From Plantago major (taxonomy: Eukaryota; Streptophyta; Magnoliopsida; Lamiales; Plantaginaceae): a stretch of 64,000 nt of DNA. The stretch lies in the NCBI GenBank assembly GCA_026545765.1, contig CM048842.1:24121667-24185666 (forward strand). Direction: 5' to 3'. Numbering within the stretch: the stretch's first letter is position 1; every line of letters starts with the position of its first letter. The position numbers were made by a program, and so were the translations under genes. Below, one piece after another: positions 34,704 through 45,874 of this stretch. The notes below the pieces were generated by a model that had not been told where the DNA came from, did no database searches, and saw only the letters and a list, made by a program, of their open reading frames with translations.

Positions 34704-36469
34704 TGATGAGTCAGTTTTACATCATCTAATTTAGTCTTTTTCACCGTCTTTTTGTAGTTCTTAAGTATAGTCATAGTTTATTTTATTAGTGTTCTATTAC
34801 GTTTTTGTGTTTTGTGTGTTTTGTAGGTGTTTAGTGAAAACGCATTGAAACAAGGCTAAACCATTGCATATTAATGCATTAATAGAAGCATAAAAGTTCC
34901 AAGAACTGAAAGGTGGTTAAAAATGGAGTTGATTGGTCAAAACGGAAGTGAATTCGGAGTTCGGACGAAGTTTTTACAGCCGTTTAAGTGAAAAGGCGCG
35001 AAATTTGAACTACGATGGAGCAGCTTTGGCATTTTTGCCATAAATATTGCATATGAACTCTGATTGACCTAATCTTAGTGTCCATGCGTAGATAAGACCA
35101 AGATCTACAACTTTGAAGAAGGAACCATCTCCATATTCCGACGTTTAGAGGACCAAAAGGGCCTGGAGAACGCCATTGAAGATTGGCGTCCGCCAAACTA
35201 GTCATGAACGAGTTGGCGGACGCCAAAGTTCAACTTGGCGGACGCCATGGATGAATTTTGGCGTCCGCCAAGTGTATTTGGCGTCCACCAACTTTCTTCC
35301 ATGGCGGACGCCATCTAGAAAGTTGGCGGACGCCAACTTTTTCTGTTTTTGCGCGAATTTTCCCCGATTCTTTCCTAATTCGTTCAGACTTAGTTTTTCT
35401 TTCTTTCTATTAGTTAGAAACAATATTATTACTTTAGTAATTCATTCTATTGTTAAGTATTGAATTTTGCTCTCAAGCTAGACCTAGTTTCCAACGATTT
35501 TCACCTTGTAATCCGACGATTATCATTGATTGGGAGGATAATCTACATACTTTCTTGCATCAATTGCTTCAGATTCTTCAGGTTCCACCTAGGGTTCGTG
35601 ACAACGAAGGGTAAAACTGTATCAATCGATCGATTCCTCGTATTTAGTATTAGATTATGTGTGTTAATGGTTTAATTGCTTATTTGATTATGTCTTCTCA
35701 TAACATGAGTAGCTAAACACCCAGTTATGGGGTGGTGATGGATCCAACGCATGCTAGTTAGGGTTCATGTATTCAATATGTAGATGTTTCTATTTACTCC
35801 GTGCTGTTTAGATTAAATGTGTACGTATCTGTTCGATATTTCTTATGCCGAAATCACCAATGGATTTAAGCTTTGTTCTTCTAACCAAAACGCCTTCCGT
35901 CTACTGAATCTATTGGTTCATTGCGAACAGCTCGTATTTTGTTATCTGTTTGATGTTTTTTACTCCAAAATCACCGGTAAATTAAGCGACTGGTACTTTT
36001 CTACAAAACGCTTTGAGTGGCTTAATCTGTTGGTTTGTTGCAAATGGTGATAACTACATTAGCATGTTAATCGTGACTTAGTGGAATTGACTCCTTCACT
36101 AATCATACCAGTATTGATTAGAGTAAATCGACAGTATATATTGTTGCATGGTTCCTACTAGCTAGCTTGCTATCAATCACCACTCCATAATTCTCCTCAT
36201 TCATATATCAATCTTGTTAAGTGTAAATCAGATCTAGTTTTGTCTGCCTACTTGTTTACTGTTACGATAGTTAATCACTCTGCTGCCGAAGCAAACAAAC
36301 TTTTACAGCTTTCCATATTGTTTCTATTTATTCGTAAACTCGACTCAGCCTAGTTAAGTCCTTCGAGACCGACCTCGGGGTTAACTTCACTGCACTACAA
36401 GTTTTCGTATTGTTGAGAATTAACTCTTGGCTCTTAAACAAATATTAAAACTCTGATTTTGACACATCA
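34704..36469 (+). repeat. 3' LTR of element B (1766 bp)
   Basis: Homologous to 25784-27561 throughout. It keeps the palindrome array (about 35180-35340, better preserved than in the 5' copy), TGAGTAGCTAAAC (35706-35718) and the GGAATTGAC hairpin (about 36078). It lacks the (TA)n expansion of the 5' copy. Confidence 0.9.
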
Positions 36470-36474
36470 TGATT

Positions 36475-37391
36475 CTTTCGGGAAGTGCAAACCCCCTTAT
36501 TTGCGCCTCTTCACGCTCATGTGTACTCTGTTAAGTTAAAGTATGACGAACGACATGCTCCTTACGATCTGTTTTATCAAAGACAGTGCATTACGAAGAA
36601 CCGGTTTGGGGAGAAGAATTTTGCTGTGCTGATATGTGTGCTTATACGTGTAATCTGTGTTACTTCCCATAATTAGTTGATTCATCTCGGAGTGTATCTA
36701 TGGTGCTTGTCATCACCGTACTCATGTTGGGCGTGTTTCAAATACTACCTATATACCGGCGTGGTCCTAAAAAGCCACATGTTTGTGAGGGTTGATGGCA
36801 CGTATACCAAACTGACACGCACAAAAGTGCGGACTTCGGTAAAATAGACACTACCAAAAAATTGAGATTAAAAGAGTCCATAGTGGCCAAATTGATTAGC
36901 ATATTATTCATAGTATGCAAAAATGTGGTGATATGGAAGTTTGGTTGTATGCTCTGACAAGCTGCTGCACGCAAGGAAAAAAGTCCCTTCTGACTTAACT
37001 GATTGGGTACATAGCATGAGGTATTTGAGGCACCTTTGTGACGAAATTCACCTTCGTTTCCTCTTGTTGTTTTTTGAGTGATTAACCCACTGGACACTTC
37101 CAGAGTGTGAGAGAGAGATGCGTAGGATTCCCTTGTGAGGGACTGGAGAGTTAGATTTAAGTGTTATTTACATGACAAACTTTCTTGCAAGATTTTCTGT
37201 GCACTATTCTGTAAATTTTAGTTGAGTGCAAACCCTTTGCATCTTGTGAACTTAATGCTTACAATAGTAGAATTCGGTCACTTAGAAGTCTGACTCGTTT
37301 GAGTTTCTTGTTTGTCGTCATCTAGGGTCTAGTTTGTTTGTTTTAGTTATGTGTTTGCTCGAGGATGAGCAAAGGATCGGTTTGGGGAGTT
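36475..37391 (+). other. 3' noncoding region of element A, part 2
   Basis: Continues from 25778. Contains the conserved block (36726-36851) shared with B and F, hairpin CTGGACACTTCCAG (37090-37103), hairpin GCTC/GAGC in GCTCGAGGATGAGC (37357-37370) and the polypurine tract GGTTTGGGGAG before the 3' LTR. No gene. Confidence 0.7.
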
Positions 37392-38425
37392 TGATGAGAC
37401 GATAATTTAGAGTCTCCTTTGGTCCTTTTTAGCGGTCTTTGTGAGTCTTCATTTATAGTTTTCTAGTATTTTTTGTGCATTTTTATGCTTTGGTCTTTTG
37501 GTGTTGTTTTGCAGGAATCGATAGTTTCGAGCCAAAGATGAGAAGTTGAAGTTAACAAGGCTCGCCGCGGCGGAGCATTTTTCTTTCCGCGGCGAGATTT
37601 TACGAGTGCAACAATCTTTTGGCTAAGGAGGCTCGCCGCGGCGAAGTATTTTGCTTGCCGCGATGAGATTTTACGAAGCTGGGGTTGGAATTTCTGAAGA
37701 GGCTCGCCGCGGCGAGATTTTACGAGAGCCCCAATAAATCCATCGGGAGGAGCTCGCCGCGGCGAAGGAATTGGTCTGCCGCGGCGAGATTTTGGGAATG
37801 AATCCCCTGTTTTGAAGATCGAAGCTCGCCGCGGCGAAGTATTTTTCTCGCCACGGCGAGATTAAGTGAGAAGGATATATATTTCGATAAACAAGACTCG
37901 CCGCGGCGAGGCATTTTGCTCGCCGCGGCGAGATACGCAGACTAGATTTTTTATTCCTTATTATTTTGGGAATGAGGACAATTACTGGCATACTTTTCTT
38001 TAACCTAGTTGTTAGAAAAAAGCTCCATATTGATACTTCGGCATTGAAACATAATTGGAGCTTGGTTTTCATAATTGTTCAAGGATTGATATCTAATTCC
38101 TGGTAATATTTTATAATTCTCCATCGTTTATCTCTTCGATTAATGTTGCTATTGTTTATCGATTTGTATAAGCTTGCGTGCAATTATCAATATGTCTATG
38201 TTTATCATATGCAATACTTCGAATTCTTTGATCTTTGCTTCTACTATGAGTAGCTAAGCCACTCCGAACACGGTAGCTATGTGACGGTTTTGCATATTCG
38301 CTTCTAGGGTTAGAATTTGTTCATATAGGTTCGTCTAGTTCAAAATCTTCGTAAAAACTATCAATCCAATTCGCTAGTTCAAGATTTTCTAAATCATTTT
38401 CGGTTAAGGATCGTGGATTGACGAC
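37392..38425 (+). repeat. 3' LTR of element A, left part
   Basis: Begins TGATGAGACGATAATTTAG. Palindrome array at about 37559-37935 and TATATAT near 37875. Interrupted by element F exactly in the loop of the ATTGACGAC hairpin; the remainder is 47206-47562. Confidence 0.9.
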
Positions 38426-39688
38426 TGATGTGCTCAAATGAATACTAAGAAAACCAAGTAGTAAGCAGTTGTTATAGACAGACAAAGCTAAACCACAGAG
38501 TCGTTCGCTAAGGAATTAATTAAGCTACGTAGCAGTGAGAGCAAACAGATACTTGCGAGTAACAGTTTGATTGATGGTTTGGTTATACTTCTAACTAGTT
38601 TAACTAAAGCTAAGGTTACGATTAACAATGAGAGAAAGATGAATACAGTAGCAAGATCCAATTATGCTAATTCGAACTACGGATAAAACTCATATTGTCA
38701 CACGGTTGTTGTACAGCAAATCAAGCAATTCGATTCAACCAATTGTTCTTAGAAAATATTATACTGGAGAAATCTTGAGTCGTCAATTCACGATCCTTAA
38801 ACATGAACAATTTAGAGGATTTAATACGGACTAATCAAATTGAAGGTTTTTACGAAGGTTTTTACGAAGATTTTATACGAGACTAACCTATATGAGTGCT
38901 TTGATAAACCCTATAACGAATATGCATAATCTTCACATACTACTGTATTCAAAGGTGTTTAGCTACTCATATTTGAAAATTGCATACAAAGATTCATGGT
39001 AAAAATCATATGAAACATAGATGATAAACTCGCATGCAATAACATGCAATTCAATCGATAAGATAAAGAACGAATTGTAAAGAAGAAAGCAATGGAGAAA
39101 TCAATACCAATAATCTTGATGAAAAAAATCAATGAATAACCAAGCTCCAAAGATGTCTCAATGTTGATGTCTGAATCTAGGAGCTTTTCTCTAAACTAGG
39201 TTAAAAGATGTATGAAAGAAAAGAATCAAAATTCTAATCTAATAAGGAAAACAAAACGTTGATTTTGCGTCTCTCGCCGCGGCGGAAGGAATAGCTCGCC
39301 GTGGTGAGCCTTCTTAATCGCAATATATAAAGCTCTCGCATAATCTCGCCGCGTCGAGCTACAATCTTCAAAACAGGAGCTCATTCGCAAAATCTCGCCG
39401 CGGCGAGCCTTCTTAAATCACTGAGGATAACCACTCGCTAAATCTCGCCATGATCGATTTCTTCGCCAAGTAGCCTTCCTTCAATTTCGGTTGCAAGTTT
39501 GTAAAATCTCACAAGAAACCATGCTAAACAAATTTTGTTCTCATTCTGCTCAAAAGACATCAATTTCTACAAAATGTAAACAAAACACCAAAGCGTAAAA
39601 ACGAACTAAAAAGACTACAAAACTAAAGACAAAGACTCACAAAGACCGCTAAAAGGACCAAATGAGACATTAGAATATTGTCTCATCA
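38426..39688 (-). repeat. 3' LTR of element F (1263 bp)
   Basis: Plus strand reads TGATGTGCTCAAATGAATAC...TGTCTCATCA. Terminal hairpin ATGAGACA/TGTCTCAT (39662-39669 with 39679-39686). The box GTTTAGCTACTCA (revcomp of TGAGTAGCTAAAC) is at 38957-38969. Palindrome array at about 39275-39480, collapsed compared with the 5' LTR. Confidence 0.88.
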
Positions 39689-41176
39689 AAATCCCCAAAC
39701 CGAACCTTTGCTCGTCCCCGAGCAAACAGACAACCTACACACACTAGACTCTAAACCATGTAAACAAACAAAGAGTCAAATTCCCAAGCGACCGAATCTA
39801 CCATTGAAAAAATTAAATTCACAGGATGCAAAAATTTTGTTCTCAACCTAACCTTGGCAGAAATAGTAAGCAGGTAATCAGACACGATCGTTTCTCAAGT
39901 AAATAACAATTAAGCCTAGCCCGCTAGTCCCTCGCGGGTGTATAAATTGTATCACTCACTCTCATGGAAGTATCCATACAGGGTATAGCTCAAAAAGTAA
40001 ACTGGGAAGGTGACTTTCGTCACAAGGATGCCTCAAATATTTTATGTTATTGTACTCGTCTCATTGAGTCGAAAGGGACTTTGGCACATGACTGTATTCC
40101 TCCTGAAAAATCGAAAAAACTGAAACTACTCTCCTCATCCATTTCAAAACAACATCGAATCTCATAATGCTTCACTGACTTCAGTGCATGGCCACCTGGC
40201 TCTTTTAATCTAAATTTTTTGCAGGTGTCTGTTTTACCGAAAGTCCGTACTTTTGTGCGTGTCAGTTTGGTATACGTGCCATCAACCCTCACTGACATAT
40301 GGCTTTTTAAGGCCACGTCGGTATATAGGTAGTATTTGAAACACGCCTAACACGACTAACGGTGATCAATAAAGACCATAGATCCACCCCGAGATTCAAA
40401 TATCATAAGCTTAGGGAGCAGTAAACAGATTTTCGCAGCACAATTATAACGGTTCATAACATTCATAGTGAACAATCCTCTCCCCAAACCAGTTCGACAG
40501 AACAGAGGAAAATAAAATCTGCAAAGTAAAGCATGTCGTTCGTCATCCCCAACGAAACTAAGTACACATAAGTATGAAAAGGCGCAAGTAATACGTAAAA
40601 ACTTGCACATCCCAGGAAATCACCAATAACAGGTGCCGGTACAATATTTTTCCTTTGTCTAGGCTCCTCACAGGCTTTTGGACTGCAGGGCTAACCAGAC
40701 TTGCTATTTACAAGAGAAACTACCTTGCAGGATTAAAAGCCTACTACACTACTTCTAGCTAGACATTAAACAAAACGTAAGCAGCAAGAGAATTTACCAT
40801 TCGCAATAGACGTTCGACTTGGTAATTGACTCAGACTCACCACAAGAGAAAATAAAAGTACTAACATCTAAACTAGACTCAACTGGAAAGGAAATATATA
40901 ACTAACACATAAAGGTGGCTAACCTACCACCACAGTCACATAACACAAACAAGTGGCTAACATACCACTTGAATAGAATACATTAAAATAAAAAATAAAA
41001 AACAGAGTACGAAATAGAGTACAAATGTCAGAAATAGAGTACAAAACGAGATAACTTTAGCTAAAGATACAGTCGACCACCTCCCCAAACCTAAACAAGT
41101 GCTAGTCCCTAGCAATGAATAGTGTAAGAACGACTGTATAGAATGACCAACCATAGTGTTGTCTCATCAAGGGTGA
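39689..41176 (-). other. 3' noncoding region of element F
   Basis: In minus sense it lies between the extra ORF and the 3' LTR. Contains hairpin GCTCGGGGACGAGC (39723-39710), hairpin ATGGATACTTCCAT (39977-39964) and the block shared with A and B (40352-40225). No supported gene, although a short frame (MSVRVDGTYTKLTRTKVRTF) crosses the block. Confidence 0.65.
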
Positions 41177-42320
41177 TCAAGTGGATCTAGAAGGGCCACC
41201 ACCAAAGTGCTGCTCCCAGAAATCCTGATGCGCTTTCCAGAGTGCCTCCTGCCTCTCCAAGCGCTCAAGCTCACGCTGCTCCCTAGCCTCAGCTCACCTA
41301 TCTCGCTCCTCCTGTCGCCGGTAGTGGTCCTCGATGCGGGAGTACTGATCCTCAATCCGGGCATATTGTGTTCCTGCCCACTCCTGAAACTGTGCTTGCA
41401 TCTGCTCGAAGTAATGCTGGAAGTCAGAAGAACCAAGTGGAGCGGGCTGCTCGGCAGTGTCATCGGTGCCCCTGATAGGAGTGGGATGGCTACCGAGGAT
41501 GACTCTGGCGCTAGCGAATTTCAGAGCTCCTTTGGGTTTCTCGAAGCCCTGAATACCGGGAACATTGAAGGACCGGCAGATATTGGTAACAAGGCATGGA
41601 AAACCGAGGAGACTGCCTTTGGACGTTCAGGACTGAGCCTCCGCCATAATGATATCTGGGGCGTCAACAAACTGCCCGTCCATAATCGCTCGAATAAGGC
41701 GGGCTATGGGAGGGGTAAGGGTGGTAAAATGTGAGTTGGGGGTCACATTATACTTTATCAGATGTTGCCAAAGGCGAACCTCTGGCTGGAGGAAGTGGGT
41801 GGCTATGGTGGTTTTGGTCCTATGGTCCTCCGGATCAGTACCAGGTAGAAGGACAAACTCGGCTAAGTCCCTATCAAACTGCCGGTTGCGAAAATTTTCG
41901 CCCTAGTGGCTGTACCGGTTGTCTTCTGCTTGGAACACACTGGACTGTAGGAATTCCTAGATACTCCTAGGTGAGAACTAGATCTTGACACCGTGAATCG
42001 CCATCACCCCATCAGCCAAGTCGTGGAGGCTGATGTAGAATTCCCGAACCAGCTTCGGGTCATAGGGCAGCTGCTTGCCGAAGAGCTTGCTCCATCCTAA
42101 ATATCGGATCCTTGCCAAGACTCGGACATAGACAGCATCCTCCAGCTCATCAAGAGCCAATTCCTGCTCGGGCCATGCTTTCCTAGGCTCCATAAAGTTT
42201 GCTTCCATAAAAGCCCTCCCTTCCGCGGACAGGTGGGAGAACTCATCTACGGGACCGCTCTGTCTGGCCAGCCATCGACTCGCCTCTATGGCGTTTACTG
42301 CCCGTGGTTCTGCGAGACAT
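41177..42320 (-). pseudogene. Extra ORF of element F, resembling the putative plant transposon protein domain
   Basis: Begins MSRRTTGSKRHRGESMAGQ (42320). After a frame break near 42240 it continues EPRKAWPEQELALDEL, RVLARIRYLGWSKLFGKQLP and DPKLVREFYISLHDLADG (42208-41978). This pattern (Trp-rich helix, then VREFYxxL) resembles the putative plant transposon protein domain that I recall as PF20167, found beside many plant gypsy elements. The second half, again frameshifted, includes PPIARLIRAIMDGQFVDAPD and a C-terminal coiled coil rich in Glu, Arg and Gln (41430-41200). Function unknown. Confidence 0.55.
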
Positions 42321-43510
42321 AGTGCCTACGAGAAAGGTGTTAGTGTAGAACAATGGGGGTAGAGAACTACCTCCCCAAACCGATTCATGATTAAAGAGCC
42401 AAAAGCAACAAAAGAGCAAGGAACATAGGATAATGCAAAGTTCCCCAAACCAACTCAAGATTCAATATCATGGCCGATACATGATTCACATCAGTTCACA
42501 AGCATAGGAGCATTGTTAATCATAGCAAAAGAGGGGCAAGATGGAAGTAATTGTCAAAAACGGGCAAGCATTGCACAAAATTGGAAAATACAAGGAAGTT
42601 TCAAAATCAACGAGTAAGGAATCCATGCATCAATCAAAATCAAACTACTACACCCAAGCAAACACAACTAACGACGATCAACCATATAATTCATGTACAC
42701 TCGAAAAACTAAGGAAGAAGGAAGTTCAAGCCAATTTATCTTTAGATCCGAAGGAATGGGTGGAAAACACATGAAAGTGATGCAAGGAACGGGGAGAGGA
42801 GGAAAAACCCGTTGATTTACAACGAGAATGGGGGAATTTGGTGGAGAATTGAGGGAGAAAGGGAGATTGGAGTGAAGAGAAGAAGAAAAACGGGAAGAAA
42901 AATGGAAGAAATGGGGCGGTGAGGAAGAAGAAGAAGAGAAATTTTTTTTAAAAAAACCTAGCTCGCTGCGGCGGGAAGAAGTGCGCGCCGCGGCGAGTTT
43001 TTACGAAACAACAACTGTTTTCTTTTTTTTTTTTTTGTCGCCGCGGGGAATTTTCTTTATCGCAGATATATATATATAATCGCAGTTTCTCACCGCGGCG
43101 AAGAATAAATCTCGCCGCGGCGGAAACTTACGAGACAAACACTGGAGAAAAAAAAAACAGACGCTCACCGCGGCAAAAACTTACGAAAGCACGAAAAGGA
43201 TAAGGGAGGTCATCTCGCCGCGGCGAAGCATGAATTTTTCGCAAGAAATTCACTTGCACTAGTTCAACCTCGCGTCGCAAGATCGAAACTCCAAGCCTCA
43301 GCTAGAGTTTACGAGATTCCTCGTATGAGTGCAAAGGTCCCACCTTCCAGAGACACAACTAAATTAAAAACAAGTAGTCTAACATAAACAAATAGTCTAA
43401 CAATATGAAATAACAAGCAAGTGTACGGAATGAAAAATTAATCTAAATGAATGAAAAACAAAAGGGGGCTTTTGTTTATAGTCGTTAGCTCGACTTCTTC
43501 CATGCTGGAG
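42321..43510 (-). other. Noncoding spacer of element F with palindrome array
   Basis: Between the protease stop and the extra ORF. 42960-43225 holds about six CGCCGCGGCGA-type palindromes like those in F's LTRs, with homopolymer runs and TATATATATA at about 43069-43078. The rest shows no motif. Confidence 0.75.
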
Positions 43511-44290
43511 CTAATTGAGCTTGAGGTTACCAGCCTTCTCTGTCCCCATGTTCACTCGTGAGCGAGAATAGGTGTAGAGTGGACCGGTGTGTGCTATAAT
43601 GTAATTCCTGGTGTCAATCTGTGTAGGAGAATATGATGTGGTGACATCTCGCAACTCACGTTTCTCACCGCAAACCTGGATAGTACATGTACGGCCATAA
43701 AGATCGACTATCATATGAGTAGCCTTAATGAAAGGGCGCCCAAGAAGCAGCATATCCTTGTCCATCTCTTTGATCTTCACCTGCGGTGACTCGACAACCA
43801 CGAAATCAGTCATAAACACATCTCCGCCAATGGTTACGGGGACATCCTCAACAACTCCCATGCATTTGCTTCGAGTACCATTAGCCATGGTCACAAAGCA
43901 TCTTCTCGGTTCTAGACCCTTCAGGTTGAGTTCCTCATAAGTCTCGAATGTCATCAAGTTAATTGCAGCTCCAGTATCAATAATACCTGTAACCTCAGAA
44001 GAACTGCCCATCCCGACAACCAAATCGAAACTTTTTGCATCACTAATGCTCTTCTCTTCCTTTTGGATCATCTGAGTTGGTCCTGCATTCGCCTTCTCTC
44101 CTGGAATTGCAGGACCAGATGTTATCACCCTTCTTGCTTCCTGTGCCGGTGTTGCCTCAACTTGAGAAACCAACTTATCATGGTTACAAGTGCAAGTCGT
44201 AATAACAGTCTTCACTACTCCTGGCTTGTCAAAAGCTACCTCCACAACAAGTATTTTGTTATTCTCGACAGTCGCAGGGAGTTTACCCAT
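43511..44290 (-). pseudogene. Aspartic protease of element F
   Basis: 260-codon open frame. VVGMGSSSEVTGIIDTGAAI carries the canonical DTG active site; ANGTRSKCMGVVEDVPVTI and DMLLLGRPFIKATHMIVDL follow as in Athila-type proteases. Upstream, the same frame extends through a TAA into a coiled-coil gag tail (FERIEQSQKWLEKNLGDL). This is the least damaged protease in the window and could still be enzymatically sound if translated. No pol follows. Confidence 0.8.
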
Positions 44291-44339
44291 CTCTCTTTAT
44301 TGGAAGGCGCCGACCAGATCACCAAGATTCTTCTCTAAC

Positions 44340-45723
44340 CACTTTTGTGATTGCTCAATTCTCTCAAACCTCTGGTCATTCTTGGCTTGATTCCGATGTG
44401 CTTCTGCCCAGAACCTCTCTGATCTCTCCATGTGAGCTCTAATCTCCTGATCAGCATTTTGCAGTGCACTAGTAGGCGAAGCCGGAAACTGGTGTACTGG
44501 ACCCTGTTGAAACGGAGCCAGTTAAAACGGAGCCTGCTGAACTGGAACCTGCTGTGCCGGAACCTGTTGTGGTGCATTCTCATAGAAGTTACCTCCATAG
44601 GATAAATTGGAACGGTCGGGGTTGAAGGGCTGCACCTTAGTAGCGCCTGCATTCATTCCCGGATTTGGTTGCCAACCACCATGCTGCCTGTTTTGCACCC
44701 AGCGAATGATCTCCAGAGTTGGGTTCTCCCCCATAGTCTCAGGAAGTCTGCACATACTAGCACCATGCTTGAAATTACCACACAGATTACACCTCTCATT
44801 AACTGGAGCCACAGGTGCAGGGATAGTGCCAAGCATCCTCATCTCCTTAATCTGTTCTGCCAATTCAATAGTACTAGGGCCTGGTGTTTGCTCCACGGCT
44901 TTTGCTTCAGCTCTCCTTGGTCTACCTCTAGTTCCCTTAAGCTGGGAGATGGCAGCAAGCTTCTCAAAAGCTTCATTCAATGTAGCCGGAGATGCCGTAA
45001 CGATAGAGCCATCCACGGTCATATCCACCATGTTCTGTGCTTCCCAGTCGAGTCCCTCATAGAACTTGCAGCATAAATCCATCTCACTCAACCTATGGTG
45101 AGGGAATTGAGAGAGAAAGTTCAGGAATCGCTCCCTGGCCTCATAAAAGCTCTCATCACTCATCTGCATGAACTTCTCAAGCTGCACTCGAAGCTGCCTA
45201 GTCTTCTCCGCTGGATAGAACTTGTTCATAAAGACCCTGTATAGATCATCCCAAGTAGCCAGAGAACCTTCAGGTTGATTCAATAGCCAACTCCTTGCTT
45301 TATCCTGCATACACATGGGAAAGACCGTCTTCCATTTTTCTCATTAGAAACCGTTAATGTGCCTACAGTAAGCAGAATCCTAGCAATCAGCCCCTCGAAC
45401 TCCTTGAGAAACCGGATAGCATCCTCGTTAGCCATCCCATAATACTTAGGCATGTCATGGAAGTGATGAGACTTGATCTCCATGTTCCTAGCACTGTTAG
45501 AGAGTACAACAGCTGATCCCCCAGCCTTAATTTCACCATGCTGCATATAGGTCCCATAAGTGATCACAGGGGTCTCAACAGCACCGTTGACTCTGGGAGT
45601 ATTCTCGTTGACGTCACCCATTTCAATAGCGGCTAAGTTCTGTCTTCGGAGCTGATGGTAGTGTCTATCGATCTCAGGTACTAGAGGTTGCAAAGGTGTT
45701 CCTTGCGATCTTGTACCGGGCAT
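44340..45723 (-). pseudogene. Gag of element F
   Basis: Start MPGTRSQGTPLQPLVPEIDR (45723). N-terminal part to about 45340, frame break, then 45316-44522: CMQDKARSWLLNQPEGSLAT, FMNKFYPAEKTRQLRVQLEK and DESFYEARERFLNFLSQFPH (Retrotrans_gag-type domain), then the zinc knuckle CNLCGNFKHGASMC, which fits CX2CX4HX4C. A Gln/Pro-rich tail (QQVPAQQVPVQQAPF) precedes a TAA at about 44522. Near-complete domain content with only one frameshift and a few stops. Confidence 0.85.
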
Positions 45724-45852
45724 AAACCTGCAAAGGTTCTTCTACAAAATCAAAAACCTCGAAAAATCGTAGTTGCTGTTAGTGCAAAAATCGCAGGTGA
45801 GTAAAAAAAAGCAAATAAAATATTACACCCACACGCTACAGTAGGAATTAAT
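45724..45852 (-). other. Leader of element F
   Basis: Short untranslated stretch between the primer site and the gag start. Confidence 0.6.
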
Positions 45853-45870
45853 TCCCCGGCAGCGGCGCCA
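45853..45870 (-). promoter_or_regulatory. Primer binding site of element F
   Basis: Minus strand TGGCGCCGCTGCCGGGGA, one mismatch to the tRNA-Asp complement, 4 nt from the LTR end. Confidence 0.88.
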
Positions 45871-45874
45871 AATT

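Larger units (their letters stand above)
25784..36469 (+). mobile_element. Element B: Athila-like Ty3/gypsy retrotransposon inside element A
   Basis: 10.7 kb, flanked by TSD TGATT (25779-25783, 36470-36474). LTRs of 1778 and 1766 bp enclose a degenerate tRNA-Asp primer site, gag remnant, protease, RT, RNase H, integrase and a 1.8 kb 3' noncoding region with its own palindrome array. Stops and frameshifts make it inactive. LTR copies differ by scattered substitutions, so the insertion is not recent. Confidence 0.92.
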
